This document shows positions 50,101-61,005 of a stretch of DNA of 64,000 nt, one piece after another. The translations under genes were made by a program, and so were the position numbers. The stretch's first letter is position 1. Each line of letters starts with the position of its first letter. The notes below the pieces were generated by a model. That model ran no database searches, was not told where the DNA came from, and saw only the letters and a list, made by a program, of their open reading frames with translations. The stretch comes from Paraescarpia echinospica (Eukaryota > Annelida > Polychaeta > Sabellida > Siboglinidae), in assembly GCA_020002185.1 (NCBI GenBank), contig CM034531.1, positions 89,678,288-89,742,287 on the forward strand. Reading direction: 5' to 3'.

Positions 50101-51353
50101 AACGGATAATACCGGTATTTTTCTTTGACGTCAATACCCAACTCATCAAGTTTCTGAAAAATGGTTTCCTGAACATGAAATATACCACCAGGGAATATTC
50201 TCTTCACCTCGACTTCGCAACCTTGTTGGTGTCTTTTTAAGGAACATTCTGTATGCCAAAGTTTGTCACATTTGATACATTTGAAAGACCGTGTGTACGT
50301 TTTAATATCGTGGATATAAGAAAAATGTGTTTCGAAAAGATTTAAATTTAAAGTATCGGGGAATTTACAAGTTGAACGCCTCAGTAAATGACACGCTACC
50401 AAGTTCTTGTCGTCGTCGTCGTGATGATCGAGTAATTCATAAACATATATATTGATATGAAAAAGCTTTTCAATGTCATAAAGGTCACTTAGCTTAAAAC
50501 CAGGGAAATGTGTCATAGATGGGGCATCGTTTAGGGACTCACAATACATGTTATATAAGATTTGAACATGAGGCTCGATATTACGAATATCACCTCCCCG
50601 ACTTAGTGCGAGAGCACGGAAAAAACAAAGATTATCTTTATAGGATGGTCTGCCGTGTCGGGACCAGTCACAGGACAACGAATGTAAACCTTTATTTGCG
50701 AGGATATAGTCGGGAAGCACTACACTACCAGTACCTATAGGGTGATCAGGTATGATGTTTATGTAAAAGGTAACATTTGTTACCATTTCACAGATCCACT
50801 GAGAATCGGGCCTCTGTCTAATTGCCCAACTTAAAATATCTTTTTCTTCAAACGATTTTAAAAACAACTGAAATTCATTGGCAGTACTAATTAAAGGGGG
50901 CCTGTCCAGAAACCTACCGGAAACATTTTTTGAAGAATGAAAATAACGATGTTCTTTCGTTTTCTGGTTATATAAAATAAATCCAAAACTTAAATTAATT
51001 TTGAAGGCGGTAGTTTGTTCATCAAAAATGCTCCACAATGTTGGATGTAATGAGGTTATGTCAGTATCCGATAATCGAATGTTGTAGGTTCTCTGGACGG
51101 GCCCCCTACGATAATGTGTACGAATTGTCGACCACTGACTCCTATAAAAATTTAACAAATTATCAGGTACAACATCTACAACCTCCGGTGGTACAAGCGG
51201 ATCTTGTACCAGGAGTAACGGAGAGGGCGGGGGTGAGTGACAGGGTGACGGCCTTTTTGCTGCTGGTGACGATGTCGGTGAAGATGTCGGTGACGATCTG
51301 GTCGGCGCTGACGAACTGGTCGGTGATGACAACCGTCGGCGTTTTCGCGATTT
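47193..51353 (-). pseudogene. polB: Protein-primed PolB of Polinton 2, main exon, broken
   Basis: Entering in phase 0 after a TTGTTGTAG acceptor at 51,354-51,355, the exon has a basic Ser-rich start, then the terminal-protein-like region, Exo I (RATFDFESYFD), Exo II (IGFNSGKYDLN), Exo III (WYNNRDVVPFL), palm A (VDYDANGLYLCAL), palm B (KLLGNSGYGK) and palm C (MDTDSAYL). Breaks: an in-frame TAG at 49,941-49,943, a frameshift near 48,715 and stops between about 48,520 and 48,410. All palm motifs are present, unlike in Polinton 1. The sequence is clearly diverged from Polinton 1. Confidence 0.93.
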
Positions 51354-51698
51354 CTACAACAACATATGTTTTTTACAATACAATACAATAGGAGTTTATT
51401 GTCCAATAGTAATTCATAGAATAATTTTCCTTTTGTTGAAGATAACATATTCCTTGTTAGATTAAGTTAATTAAGTTAATACAACCAACAAAGTTGTTCA
51501 TAACTTGGATAGTGAAACATGTAGTAAAGTATTCAACTATTTAAACACACAAGATTGAAAAACACCAATAAAGGTACGTATCACTAGACGGGAGAATATA
51601 AATCTTTTATGGTACGGTAGTGAATTGCTTCAGTTGATATGTACATTAAATACAGATTTAGTCAGTGATAATACCCGACATCTTCAAAGATTACTCAC

Positions 51699-51782
51699 CG
51701 TAGTGCCTTCGGTCACAGGCGCAGGCGGCGCAGAGGTAGTTGGAACATCAGCAGCAACGGCAACGCGCTCCTTTTCTTGGCG
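51699..51782 (-). CDS. PolB upstream exon C (28 codons)
   Basis: The acceptor TATTTCAG and donor ACG|GTGAGT bound 84 bp, phase 0 at both ends, reading RQEKERVAVAADVPTTSAPP and a short tail. Polinton 3 has the homologous exon at 62,123 (RQEKECIAANVATS). It links the zinc-finger exon to PolB. Confidence 0.6.
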
Positions 51783-51956
51783 CTGAAATAAACACACAAG
51801 TTGAATTTTAATGATGATATATAAAGTATAATAAGACGGGATTTGTAGCAACACCTGAAATAAACACAAGTTGACTTTTAATCATGGTATACAAAATATG
51901 AACATATGACATCTGTAGCAGCATCTGAAAACATTTATAGAATACAATCAAGTTAC

Positions 51957-52211
51957 CATTATTTTTTCAACGGCTGCTTCCCGCCGCTGCTGCTTGTCGA
52001 CCTTCCTCTGACATCGCCCCTACTTAACGTGGCGTTGCCAATCCCTTCTCCTGGTGAAGGTACTGTTGCACATACAGCACGCGAAGTGTGGCAGCACATT
52101 CACTCGGTTGGTCGGGGGTGTCCCGGCAGCAGTTGAGGCCGGGGCCGGGGCTGTCCCGGTGGTTGCTGGGACCGGTTGTCTCTTTGCTGGTAAAGGCCCG
52201 TTGATGAATTT
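51957..52211 (-). pseudogene. PolB upstream exon B: C2H2-type finger, one stop
   Basis: Acceptor TTGTTGTAG, donor ATG|GTAACT, 85 codons in phase 0. A Pro/Ala-rich part is followed by FACCMCNSTFTRRRDWQRHV, an in-frame TAG where Polinton 3 has Gln, then CQRKVDKQQRREAAV. The finger is homologous to Polinton 3 YTCCMCGSTFKYKGNWPAHV. Confidence 0.65.
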
Positions 52212-52369
52212 CTACAACAATAATTAAATATTACAGACGCAATGATATGAAAAAATTTGATCAAAAGTCACGTGACTTGAAGCCTATAGGAAGACAATAA
52301 CTATACGGAGGCAATATCTCGATAGGAATAGGATGAGAGCATTTGTGTTGACAGGAAGTATGTATGAGC

Positions 52370-52692
52370 CGCCATTTTGTTGGAAGTAAACAATATACAG
52401 GGACGCCATTTTAGCGGAAGTAAACAATATACAGGGACGCCATTTTAGCGGAAGTAAACAAAATACATGTAAACAATATACAGGGACGCTATTTTGACGG
52501 AAGTAAACAAAATACATGTAAACAATATACAAGGACGCCATTTTGACGGAAGTAAACAAAATACATGTAAACAATATATAGGGACGCCATTTTGACGGAA
52601 GTAAACAAAATACATGTAAACAATATACAGGGACGCCATTTTGACGGAAGTAAACAAAATACATGTAAACAATATATAGGGACGCCATTTTA
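52370..52692. repeat. Minisatellite, part 1 (left of the CR1)
   Basis: Units of about 47 bp with GACGCCATTTTGACGGAAG and TAAACAAAATACATGTAAAC, plus shorter variants. GCCATTTT is the core of a YY1 site. The array resumes at 57,466 on the other side of the CR1. Confidence 0.9.
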
Positions 52693-52786
52693 ACAAGATT
52701 TAACAAGATTGCCACCCAGAGAATTAACTCTAGGTGGCAGGTGGACAAGGAAGCCCTTTGGCTTATCGAGAGTCCGACCCTTTTAT

Positions 52787-54306
52787 CTATGTGTATCCCG
52801 CCCGTCTGAGGTATGTGTCGATTTTATTTTTAAACATATTCACGCTACTAGCACCCACACAATCGGCAGGTAATCTGTTCCATTCATTTACAGTCCTTTG
52901 TGAAAATGAAAACTTTCTTATATCCAATCTACTCTGCTCCTTTGCCAATGTAAGTTCATGTCCTCTAGTCCTTCTATCTTTCTTAACTGAGAAAAAAATA
53001 TTTCTATCAATATTTTCATAACCCTTCAATATTTTAAACACTTCTATCTGATCTCCTCTCAATCTCCTGGTCTCTAGTGTTGTTAAACCGCATTTTTTTA
53101 GGCGTATTTCGTAACTAAGATCCCTCAGTTTTGGTATCATTTTAGTTGCTCTCCTCTGCACTCTTTCTAGCATATCTATGTCCTTCCTGCGATATGGCCT
53201 CCACGCTTGAATACAATATTCTAAATGAGGCCTAACTATTGTTTTGTACAGCGGTATTATTAGCTCTTTTTCCTTATACGTTATGTTTCGCCTAATTAAT
53301 CCAAGGATTTGATTTCCCTTTGAAGCTGCAATTCCGCACTGCTCTGAAACCTTCATATCAGCACTAATGGTTAACCCTAAGTCCTTTTCTTTTACAGTAG
53401 TACTTAGTACAGTACCCCCCATTGTATATTCTACTTCTTCGTTCCCATGTCCTGTGTGGAGGCATTTACATTTCCCAAAATTGAACAGCATTTGCCACTT
53501 TTCAGACCATTTGATCAACCTGTCAAGATCATCTTGTAAATGCTGTCTATCTCCATCACTTTTAATCGTTCTAAACACTTTTGTATCATCCGCAAATTTC
53601 AACACCTTGCTTGTTATTTCATCATCCAAATCGTTGATATATATTAAGAATAATATAGGACCTAATACTGATCCCTGTGGTACCCCACTCAATACTGATT
53701 TCCAGTTTGAAGCCTCCCCATCAACTACTACACGTTGTCTTCTGTCAATCAACCATTGTTCTATCCAGTTTATTATACCATTTCCTATGCCATGGGCCTT
53801 TAGTTTAAGCAGTAATCTTTGATGTGGTACTTTGTCGAAAGCTTTTTGAAAATCTAAGTAGACGATATCTACTGGTGATCCCTCATCTACCCACTTAGTG
53901 ATGTCTTCCAAAAAACATAACATATTTGTTAAGCATGACCTCGCTTTAAAAAAACCATGTTGAGATGGGTTTATCAAGTTTTGTTTAACAAGAAAATCCA
54001 CCATGTGATCTTTAATTAGTCTTTCTAACAATTTACAAATCACTGATGTTAAACTCACTGGTCTATAGTTCTCTGACTTGTTTCTCGAACCTTTTTTGAA
54101 TAACGGTATAATGTTTGCTTCTTTCCATTCTAAAGGAACCACTCCCTCTTCTAATGACAAATTGAAAACTGTTGCAAGCGGTATGCTAATTTGTTCTACA
54201 ATTTCCAATAGTAGTTCGGGTGGAATACCATCCACTCCAGGTGATTTATTATCCTTCATAGCCCTTATTTTCTTACCTACCATTTCCGGGGTTACAATTA
54301 ATTGTC
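52787..54306 (-). pseudogene. CR1 ORF2, RT part
   Basis: It contains NKSPGVDGIPPELL, FKKGSRNKSENYRPVSLTS, QHGFFKARSC, LDFQKAFDKVPHQ, SGVPQGSVLGPILFLIYIND and the catalytic KFADDTKVF, then the C-terminal block ending KIDTYLRRAGYT. Domain order and length are normal. It is separated from the endonuclease part by a single frameshift at about 54,300-54,315. Confidence 0.92.
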
Positions 54307-55683
54307 CTAAATAGTCTGAATCTGCCCCTTGAACTTAGCCTCTGGTACTGGCAGTGAACTAATATCTTCCCTGGTAAACACTGAACTAAAGTACTCATTC
54401 AGGTCTTCTGCCATTAAGAATCCCTCTGATATTATATTTCCAGCACTATCTTCTAGAGGACCGACTTTATCTTGAACTTTCTGTTTGCTTCGAACATACG
54501 CATAAAAACTCTTGCTGTCATGTTTTATATTACTAGCTAATTGTTGTTCATAGCTTCTCTTTGAATTTCTAATTTCAGCTGTAGCTTGGTTAAGTGCTTC
54601 TTTATAACTGTTGTAGTCTTCATCATTTCCAGTACATCTATATGACTTCCACATCATTTGTTTGTACTTAATTTTTCTAATGGCTTCGTTCGATAAGTGT
54701 TTCTTTTTGGACCGTTTTCCTTGTTTTTTGAAGGGTACAAATTTATCGACTATGCACTTAATTTCACTCTTTAATACATTCCAGCATTCTGTTGCCGTCT
54801 TATTTTTCAGTGTGTTATTCCAGTCTATCTTTGCTAAATATTTCCTCATGTCCTTATACCTTCCTTTGTGGAAATTTCTCCTATACTGCTTTTTACTATT
54901 CCTTTCTGATTTTACTTTGATGATAAAATGTATCTGGTTGTGATCGCTACTCCCCAGTGGCTCACATATCTTGACATTGTCAACTAATTCATTCTGTGAG
55001 GACAAAACTATGTCTAACACATTCTCACCCCTGGTTGGTTCTAGCACATGTTGAGAAAGGAATGTATCTTGAACTAAAACTAAAAACTTGTGGTCCTCAC
55101 TCCCCATACTCTGTAGAGATTTCCATTGTATATGCCCGTGGTTAAAATCCCCCATAATAATACAGTCCCGTTTGCTTACTTCCCTTATAGCGTTTTGTAT
55201 TTTTTCATTCTCTTCTATGCTTATGTTTGGACTTCGATAAACTAACCCAACTGTTAACGTTGAGTTTCCTGTAACTATGTTACACCAAACAGCTTCTTCG
55301 CAATCTGCTTCTCTTTCTAATTTTATTTCATAAGCCTGAATAGATTCTTTAATATATAAAATAACTCCACCTCCCTTTCTTCCTATTCTATCTTTTCTAA
55401 ACATTACATATCCTGTCAGTCCCAATTCAGCATCTGATATATCGGTGGTGGTCCAGGATTCAGTTATACCTATTATATGAGGGTCAATATCTTCTACCAT
55501 AATGTTTAGTTCATTTCTTTTGTTTACTATACTCCTTGCATTTAAACAAACACATTTATATCCAGCTTCAGAAGAGTTTTCCACACTGTTATTTGCTGAT
55601 TTATTTGTGCTGTCTTTATCTATGCCTCCATTTTCAGGCTTTTCTGTGAGTCCCCCCTGCGAATCTAGTTTAAATAGATACAA
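54307..55683 (-). pseudogene. CR1 ORF2, endonuclease part
   Basis: The APE endonuclease begins with CVCLNARSIVNKRNEL, then IIGITESW (catalytic Glu), GGGVILYI, GLVYRSPN, CIIMGDFNHGHIQW (Asp, Asn) and GSSDHNQIHF (terminal Asp-His), followed by a linker with AYVRSKQK and YFSSVFTRED. It overlaps ORF1 by 19 bp. Confidence 0.92.
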
Positions 55684-56870
55684 CCTGTCCCACTGTCAAC
55701 AGATCGCAGCAGGTTCTCTGAGAAAACTGCTGCCCCCTTTCCACTAAGATGGAGGCCATCTCTCATGTACATATCTTCCCTCCCAACAAAGCATCCCCAT
55801 AAATCTGTGAATCCCACCCCCTCTTCATCACACATCTGCTCAACTAGTACGTTGATCGCCATCCTCTTACAGTTTCTATACGTTGCCCCCCTTCCTCCCA
55901 TTACTGGCAAAATTCCTGACAGAATAACCTGTTCAACTCTCGTCTTCTGTAGCTTCCTCACTAACTGTCTATACTTCTGTACTATCGCAGTTGTTCCCTC
56001 CCTGTCTGCATTATTTGTTCCTACATGTACCAGTATAGACCCCCCCTTGCCATGTCCCAATACCTTCTCTACCCTGTCAGTTACATGTTCAATCCTAGCC
56101 CCCGGTAAACAAACAACGATGTCCTTCCCCTCGCTCAGTGCCTTGTCCGTCTTTCTCATAATGGAGTCGCCCATAAACACCCTCTCTTTCCTCATTGCCC
56201 CCTCTATCACTGCCTTAGAATAGCTCCTTCTTCGGTTTGCATCTGTCTGCTTGTTGTCTTTCCCCCCTGTCGTCTTCTCTCCTGTCACATTCTCTTCCGA
56301 TCCATTCTTTCCTGTCGCTTTTTCTCTTGTCACCTTCCCTTTTATCAACTTCTCTTCTATCACATTTTCTCTCACTTCCTTTCGTCCCTTCTTCGTTCGT
56401 CCCATCTCGTTTTCCTCTCTCCTCTCCCTTCCCATCTTCCCTCCCTCCTTCTCTACGGTCACTTTCTTCCCTGTCACCTTCACGCTTGTCACGTTTTCTG
56501 TTGTCGATTTTCCAATTTCTTCTCCTCCAATCACCTTCCCTCCTCTCAATCTCCTTTCCTCAGTTTTCTTGCCACTGCTATTCTCCTTGAGTCTTGCAGT
56601 AATCTCACCTCTCTCCCTGTCGTCTCTCTCCATTCGACCTGCCTCCTTGCTAATTCCCATCTCCATTCCCTTCACAATATCTGTCAACCTAACTATCTCC
56701 TTCTGCAGACACTCCACCTTCCAACACCCAATGCACTGAAAGGTGAATCCTTCCTCCATGGTTTCTGCCCATGACTTCCCACAGCCGGACAATGCAAAAT
56801 CTACCCAGCTGTGGCAGTGATCGCACACCAAGTGTCGCTTTGCCTTGACTTGCCGCTTGCAAGGCGCCAT
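55665..56870 (-). CDS. CR1 ORF1: zinc finger, charged linker, GDSL/SGNH esterase
   Basis: 401 residues, open throughout. N-terminus: a finger-like CDHCHSWV and CIGCWKVEC. Middle: a long Lys/Glu/Gly-rich repetitive region (residues about 80-225, many VTGEKxTG-like units). C-terminus: an SGNH-type esterase with block I GDSIMRKTD, the HVGTNNAD block and the terminal DGLHLSGKG (Asp-His). Such esterase ORF1 proteins are known in CR1/L2-type LINEs; they are thought to aid RNP or membrane interaction. Confidence 0.88.
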   Translation of the reverse strand: MAPCKRQVKAKRHLVCDHCHSWVDFALSGCGKSWAETMEEGFTFQCIGCWKVECLQKEIVRLTDIVKGMEMGISKEAGRMERDDRERGEITARLKENSSGKKTEERRLRGGKVIGGEEIGKSTTENVTSVKVTGKKVTVEKEGGKMGRERREENEMGRTKKGRKEVRENVIEEKLIKGKVTREKATGKNGSEENVTGEKTTGGKDNKQTDANRRRSYSKAVIEGAMRKERVFMGDSIMRKTDKALSEGKDIVVCLPGARIEHVTDRVEKVLGHGKGGSILVHVGTNNADREGTTAIVQKYRQLVRKLQKTRVEQVILSGILPVMGGRGATYRNCKRMAINVLVEQMCDEEGVGFTDLWGCFVGREDMYMRDGLHLSGKGAAVFSENLLRSVDSGTGCIYLN

Positions 56871-57465
56871 ATCCCGATCAGAAATTATTTAATAACTTAA
56901 CTAACTTAGTCTTTATAAATACTGTTTCCTGTGTACTACAGCACACTTTAGGTTACAAATTCCAATTACACAACTATTTATCCTGACACGAACGCTAACA
57001 TTACCGGTAGTGACCTAATTTAAATACAATCAATTACGTTACGTTAGGCTGCTTTATTTATTTAGGTTACGCCGCCCGACTATCGCCCTTGCTTAATTTT
57101 AACAACAATGCTACCTAATCAAAATATCTAGCAAGTACTGGCTTATACAGATATTATCTTATGTAAGTAGTTTGATGGTTGTTACTTTATCTCCTATATA
57201 TTCTACCACATAATCAGGTTTGTTAAATCTTGTTTTCAAATTATCGAAGCCTAAGTGAGTTACCCTATTATCACTCACTATACTAAGGTATTCTAAAATA
57301 CTATAACTAACTAACTTTAAGCACAACTGCTACTCAATATATGTTTATTGCAACTTTATGAATGATATTAAGGCAAGAATAATACTTTTCAATCAGTAAT
57401 TCCACTTGTTTATCAACTTTTCTGCACCACCAATTTCTACGATCTATCTCCGCCAAATATAGCGG

Positions 57466-57690
57466 TGGCAATTTTGACGGAAGTAAACAATATACATGTA
57501 AACAATATACAGGGTCGCCATTTTGACGGAAGTAAACAAAATACATGTAAACAATATACAGGGACGCCATTTTGACGGAAGTAAACAAAATACAGGTAAA
57601 CAATATATAGGGACGCCATTTTGACGGAAGTAAACAATATACAGTGACGCCATTTTAGCGGAAGTAAACATACATAGAGGCGCCATTTTG
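57466..57690. repeat. Minisatellite, part 2 (right of the CR1)
   Basis: Same units and orientation as 52,370-52,692, interrupted only by the CR1. Confidence 0.9.
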
Positions 57691-57881
57691 ACGGGAGTTT
57701 TTAAGGAGACAAATTTTAGGGAAACTGATTGGGAAAGCATGATTTTAGAAGGAAGTAAACATAGACGGGGACGCCATTTTAGTGGAAAAATACGTAGGGA
57801 GCCACCTTTTTGGTGGGAAGAAGGTAGGAGCCACCATTTTAGGCGAAAGTGTATAATAACACAATATAAAGTTTAACTCAC

Positions 57882-58051
57882 CACCAGCGCGTCCAGCTTG
57901 GCCTCATCAGCCGTCCTTTTCCGACCCCCACAACTCCCGCAAGCTACGTGGCGATTCCAACTGTCTCGGCGACTAAAGTGCACGCTGCATACCGTCACTG
58001 AAACCCCGCCCGAGAGGGGGGTGGTCCCGTAGGGATCCCACAGTCGACGTT
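57882..58051 (-). CDS. Second zinc-finger-like exon upstream of PolB
   Basis: Bounded by CATTTAG and GTG|GTGAGT. The one open frame reads SVTVCSVHFSRRDSWNRHVA followed by CGSCGGRKRTADEAKLDAL, similar in layout to exon B, so the exon seems to be a duplicate of that finger. It would need entry in phase 1, which exon A offers only through a weak donor, so it may be an alternative or decayed exon. Confidence 0.45.
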
Positions 58052-58163
58052 CTAAATGTACGAAGGATTGTTATTAGACGTTTTCATTACTGTATTAATG
58101 CTAGATAATTATACACACGAAAAAATTGTGAAATGGAAATATAGATTATTAATCAAGACCTAC

Positions 58164-58391
58164 CATTAGGGACGGTTGTGGTGCTGGCGCTGTCAGGACT
58201 GCTGGTGCTGCAGGCGCCAGGGTGGGAGCTGTAGGCGCCGGGGTTGGATCGGTCGATGCCGTGGCCGGTAGTGGAGGGAAGGGCTCCCTGTATGTGATGG
58301 GAGTCAACCCCGCTGCGCTCTCAACGACGGGCCGCGGCCCTCTGACCGCCTCTGCGTAGCTCTACCCTTGTCTTGTTTCGTTGTGTGCCAT
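58164..58391 (-). pseudogene. PolB upstream exon A with one stop
   Basis: ATG 58,391, 76 codons to the donor ATG|GTAGGT, phase 0. It reads MAHNETRQG, a TAG, then SYAEAVRGPRPVVESAAG and a long Pro/Ala/Thr-rich tail. TATATAAG lies at 58,429-58,436 and TCATTC initiators at 58,395-58,407 on the minus strand. Exons A, B, C and the main PolB exon are all phase 0. Confidence 0.55.
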
Positions 58392-58489
58392 GTCGAATGA
58401 CGAATGACAAGCTGATCGTCTTCACAGTCTTATATAGATGCATGTTGAACGTTAAGGTCACGAGGGCGTGCCGAAAGATTATGGATTGT

Positions 58490-59215
58490 AGGATAGTACA
58501 TTAAGGTCACGTGGGCGTGCCGAAAGATCACCAACTGCAGAATAGAAAATTCAAAAGCACGGACTGCTGAGTAGAATGTACACAAGCACGGACTGCAGAG
58601 TAGAAAGTAACTCTCATATTGTCTCTCAAAGTAGCTCTCAAACTAAAGAGCTCTCAAAGTACATCTCAAAGTACCTCTCAAAGTAGCTCTCAAACTACCT
58701 CTCAAAATAAGGAGCTCTCAAAATAGCTCTCAAGCTTTAGTCCCGAAAAATTCCGCTAGGGGCGCTGCGGGTCAACCTATTTAGTTACCCCAAAATCCGC
58801 CAGGTGGCGCTGTTTTATTTTTGGCGGGAAATATATTAAATCACCAACTATCCGCCAGGGGGCGCTGTTCTAGTTTTGGCGGGAATATTTTAGTTCACCA
58901 ACTATCCATCAGGGGGCGGTGTTCTAGTTTTGGCGGGAAATATTTTAGTTCACCAACTATCCGTTAGGGGCGCTATTCTAGTTCTATCCGCCAGGGGGCG
59001 CTGTTCTAGTTTTGGCGGGAAATATTTTAGTTCACCAACTATCAGCGAGGGGGCGCTATTTTAGTTCCGAAAAATTCAGCTAGGGGGCGCTGCGTGACCT
59101 TTGATCTTGACCTACATCCGTGTATTTGACCTTGACTTTTGACCTTGACCTACATCCGGGCACTTTCTACTTCCGCCGCGCCCAGCGTACACGCTGCTTA
59201 ACCTCTATTACTACT
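58490..59215 (-). repeat. Polinton 2 right terminal inverted repeat
   Basis: Inverted partner of 42,793-43,815, with eight CTCF-like cores between 58,752 and 59,092 and TGACCTTGA sites at 59,127 and 59,140. A short CTCTCAAAGTA tandem repeat (58,615-58,735) is private to this side. Confidence 0.9.
58752..59092. repeat. Tandem CTCF-like motif array, right
   Basis: Cores at about 58,752, 58,797, 58,852, 58,905, 58,961, 58,988, 59,043 and 59,077; the best are CCGCCAGGGGGCGCTG (58,852 and 58,988). Spacers are TTCTAGTTTTGGCGGGAAAT and TTAGTTCACCAACTAT. Confidence 0.75.
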
Positions 59216-59221
59216 TATATA
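59216..59221. repeat. Target-site duplication of Polinton 2, right
   Basis: TATATA, matching 42,787-42,792. Confidence 0.75.
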
Positions 59222-60403
59222 CATACAAAAATTACAGTGAAATTACAACTACAGTGAAAACATGATGTATATCAGAAGTATCTTTCTTAGAAAACTGAAC
59301 GATGGAATACTCCGAGTCTCAAGGAATCATTTCAATCGACCATTATATTAACATACAATAAGTAAAATATTGTACATAATTCTGAAACACTTCTTTGTGC
59401 ATATTCGTTACATTTGTTTGCACCGCACGTTTTAAGAGAAATCATTAACACAGAGTATAGTTGGCACTTATCAAAAACGAACGAGCGTAAGACGGACAAG
59501 CGATACGGTCATCCGAGGAAAACCAGACCTGCTGTATTTCTTGCCAGAGATTTATGATAACATAGCATTTAAATTAATGTACATTAATGCTATGCAATTT
59601 GCACACATACGTATAAGGCATTTCAAGTTTACCGTGCATATTTGACATATATATTTAATAATTGTATTCATCCCAAAGATCCCTAGCGGAGCGATAGGAA
59701 CCTTTTTTTCTGAATCACAATAGTACCATTAATCAAACCGATGTATGTACATCATTACAGTATGTAAAATTAAGTGAATATAGTCTATGTTATTAAAACA
59801 TGCAACATATGGGTGAGAGTACATTATGAACAATAAGTATACGGTGAGAAAATTATATTTACAAATGAACAGTAAAGTAGAAAATTAGCTTCACCTTATT
59901 AAACATAGGATACTATAATATTTTTTTGCAAACAACCTCTGTTTAGTTTTAGACAAGGCTATTGTTCTACATACAGCATCGATTTAAGGAATGTTTTTAA
60001 ACACAAACATTGATATTGATAATATAGTTGTTGTCTTCCCTAAGTTTGATTGAAACATTTGTACTGTTATACAATGTATGTTATAACAATTTACTAGCTT
60101 GTGTAAAACGCTATATCTACTACAGACTACAAAGTCGAAGTCGACAAGGAAGAGATCAGACACATGAAGAGGATGTGCAGGAAACCCCGTGATTGAGGCT
60201 GTAGCGGCGTAACCACTGAGCTAGTCTTCCAGGGACTTGCACCACGCGTCACTGCTGTAACGCAATACATGTCATAAGTGGCGAACTTTAACTCGTAAAC
60301 ATGACACAGATAACAATACAGACATTTCTATGCGGTATTTCAAATCCGCATTGACAATACGATTTTTAAAATATTTTTTAAATAATCATACATTTAAAAT
60401 GAG
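59222..60403. other. AT-rich spacer between Polintons 2 and 3
   Basis: No gene is seen. On the minus strand at about 60,180-60,245, TAGCTCAGTGGTTA (a good tRNA A box) is followed by a weak B-box-like GGGGTTTCC, suggesting a decayed tRNA-derived SINE head. Confidence 0.4.
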
Positions 60404-61005
60404 AGTAGTAAAGGAGGTGGTCCAGCGGGGATGGTGGCGCGGCGTGGAGCAAGAGCATCGTCAAGTACCCGGATGTAGGTCAAGGTCAAGTACTCGGATG
60501 TAGGTCAAGGTCAAAAGGTCACGTGGCGCCAGTGGATAGGTCATGAACTAAAACAGCGCCACCTAGCGGATAGATCATGACCTAAAACAGCGCCACCTAG
60601 CGGATTTTTTTCGGAACTAAAAAACCCGCAACACGGCGGGATTTTTGGGATATAAAATAGGTTTACCCGCAGAGCCCCTAGCGGAATTTTTCGGAACTAA
60701 AGTATATTGGCCAGTAGTGCCACCTGACGGGCAAGTTGTAAACTAAATGTTGAAGTACTGCCCAAATTCGTGCGTCTTGGTTTGATCATCAGCGCCACCT
60801 GGCGGAATTTTCACAAACTAAATTTCCCCGGCGGATAGGTCATGAACAACAAGTGGTGCCATCTGACGGATAAGTTGTGAACTAAATGTAGGAGTACTGC
60901 AAATATTCGTGTCTCTTGCACGCTTGCGTGCAATAGAGCCCCCTGACGGATACATCACGAACCACAAATATCATCCCCTAGTGGACAATTGAGTGAACCC
61001 CATGT
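60404..61005 (+). repeat. Polinton 3 left terminal inverted repeat
   Basis: It shares CGGATGTAGGTCAAGGTCA, CAGCGCCACCTAGCGG and GTGTCTCTTGCACGCTTGCG blocks with the Polinton 2 left TIR in the same order. The half-sites at 60,508-60,521 form AGGTCA-AA-AGGTCA (DR2). Confidence 0.8.

Larger units (their letters stand above)
52693..57465 (-). mobile_element. CR1 LINE, nearly intact, 4.8 kb
   Basis: On the minus strand: 5' UTR (to about 56,871), ORF1, ORF2 with one frameshift, and a 3' UTR ending in TTGTTAAATC repeats. It splits a minisatellite whose two halves have the same orientation. Only one break in 4.2 kb of coding makes it the youngest transposon here. Two older copies of the family lie at 1.5 and 37 kb. 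Confidence 0.88.
42793..59215. mobile_element. Polinton 2, complete ends, 16.4 kb, no virion genes
   Basis: The ends AGTAGTAATAGAGG / CCTCTATTACTACT match the AGTAGTA start of Polinton 1, and a 6-bp duplication flanks them. Long inverted repeats, an inward promoter at each end and a spliced zinc-finger PolB are visible. I find no capsid, penton, ATPase, integrase or protease frames, only a stub of one virion-block gene at 46.2 kb. A CR1 of about 4.8 kb is nested in it, so the element before that was about 11.7 kb. PolB has several breaks. Confidence 0.92.
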
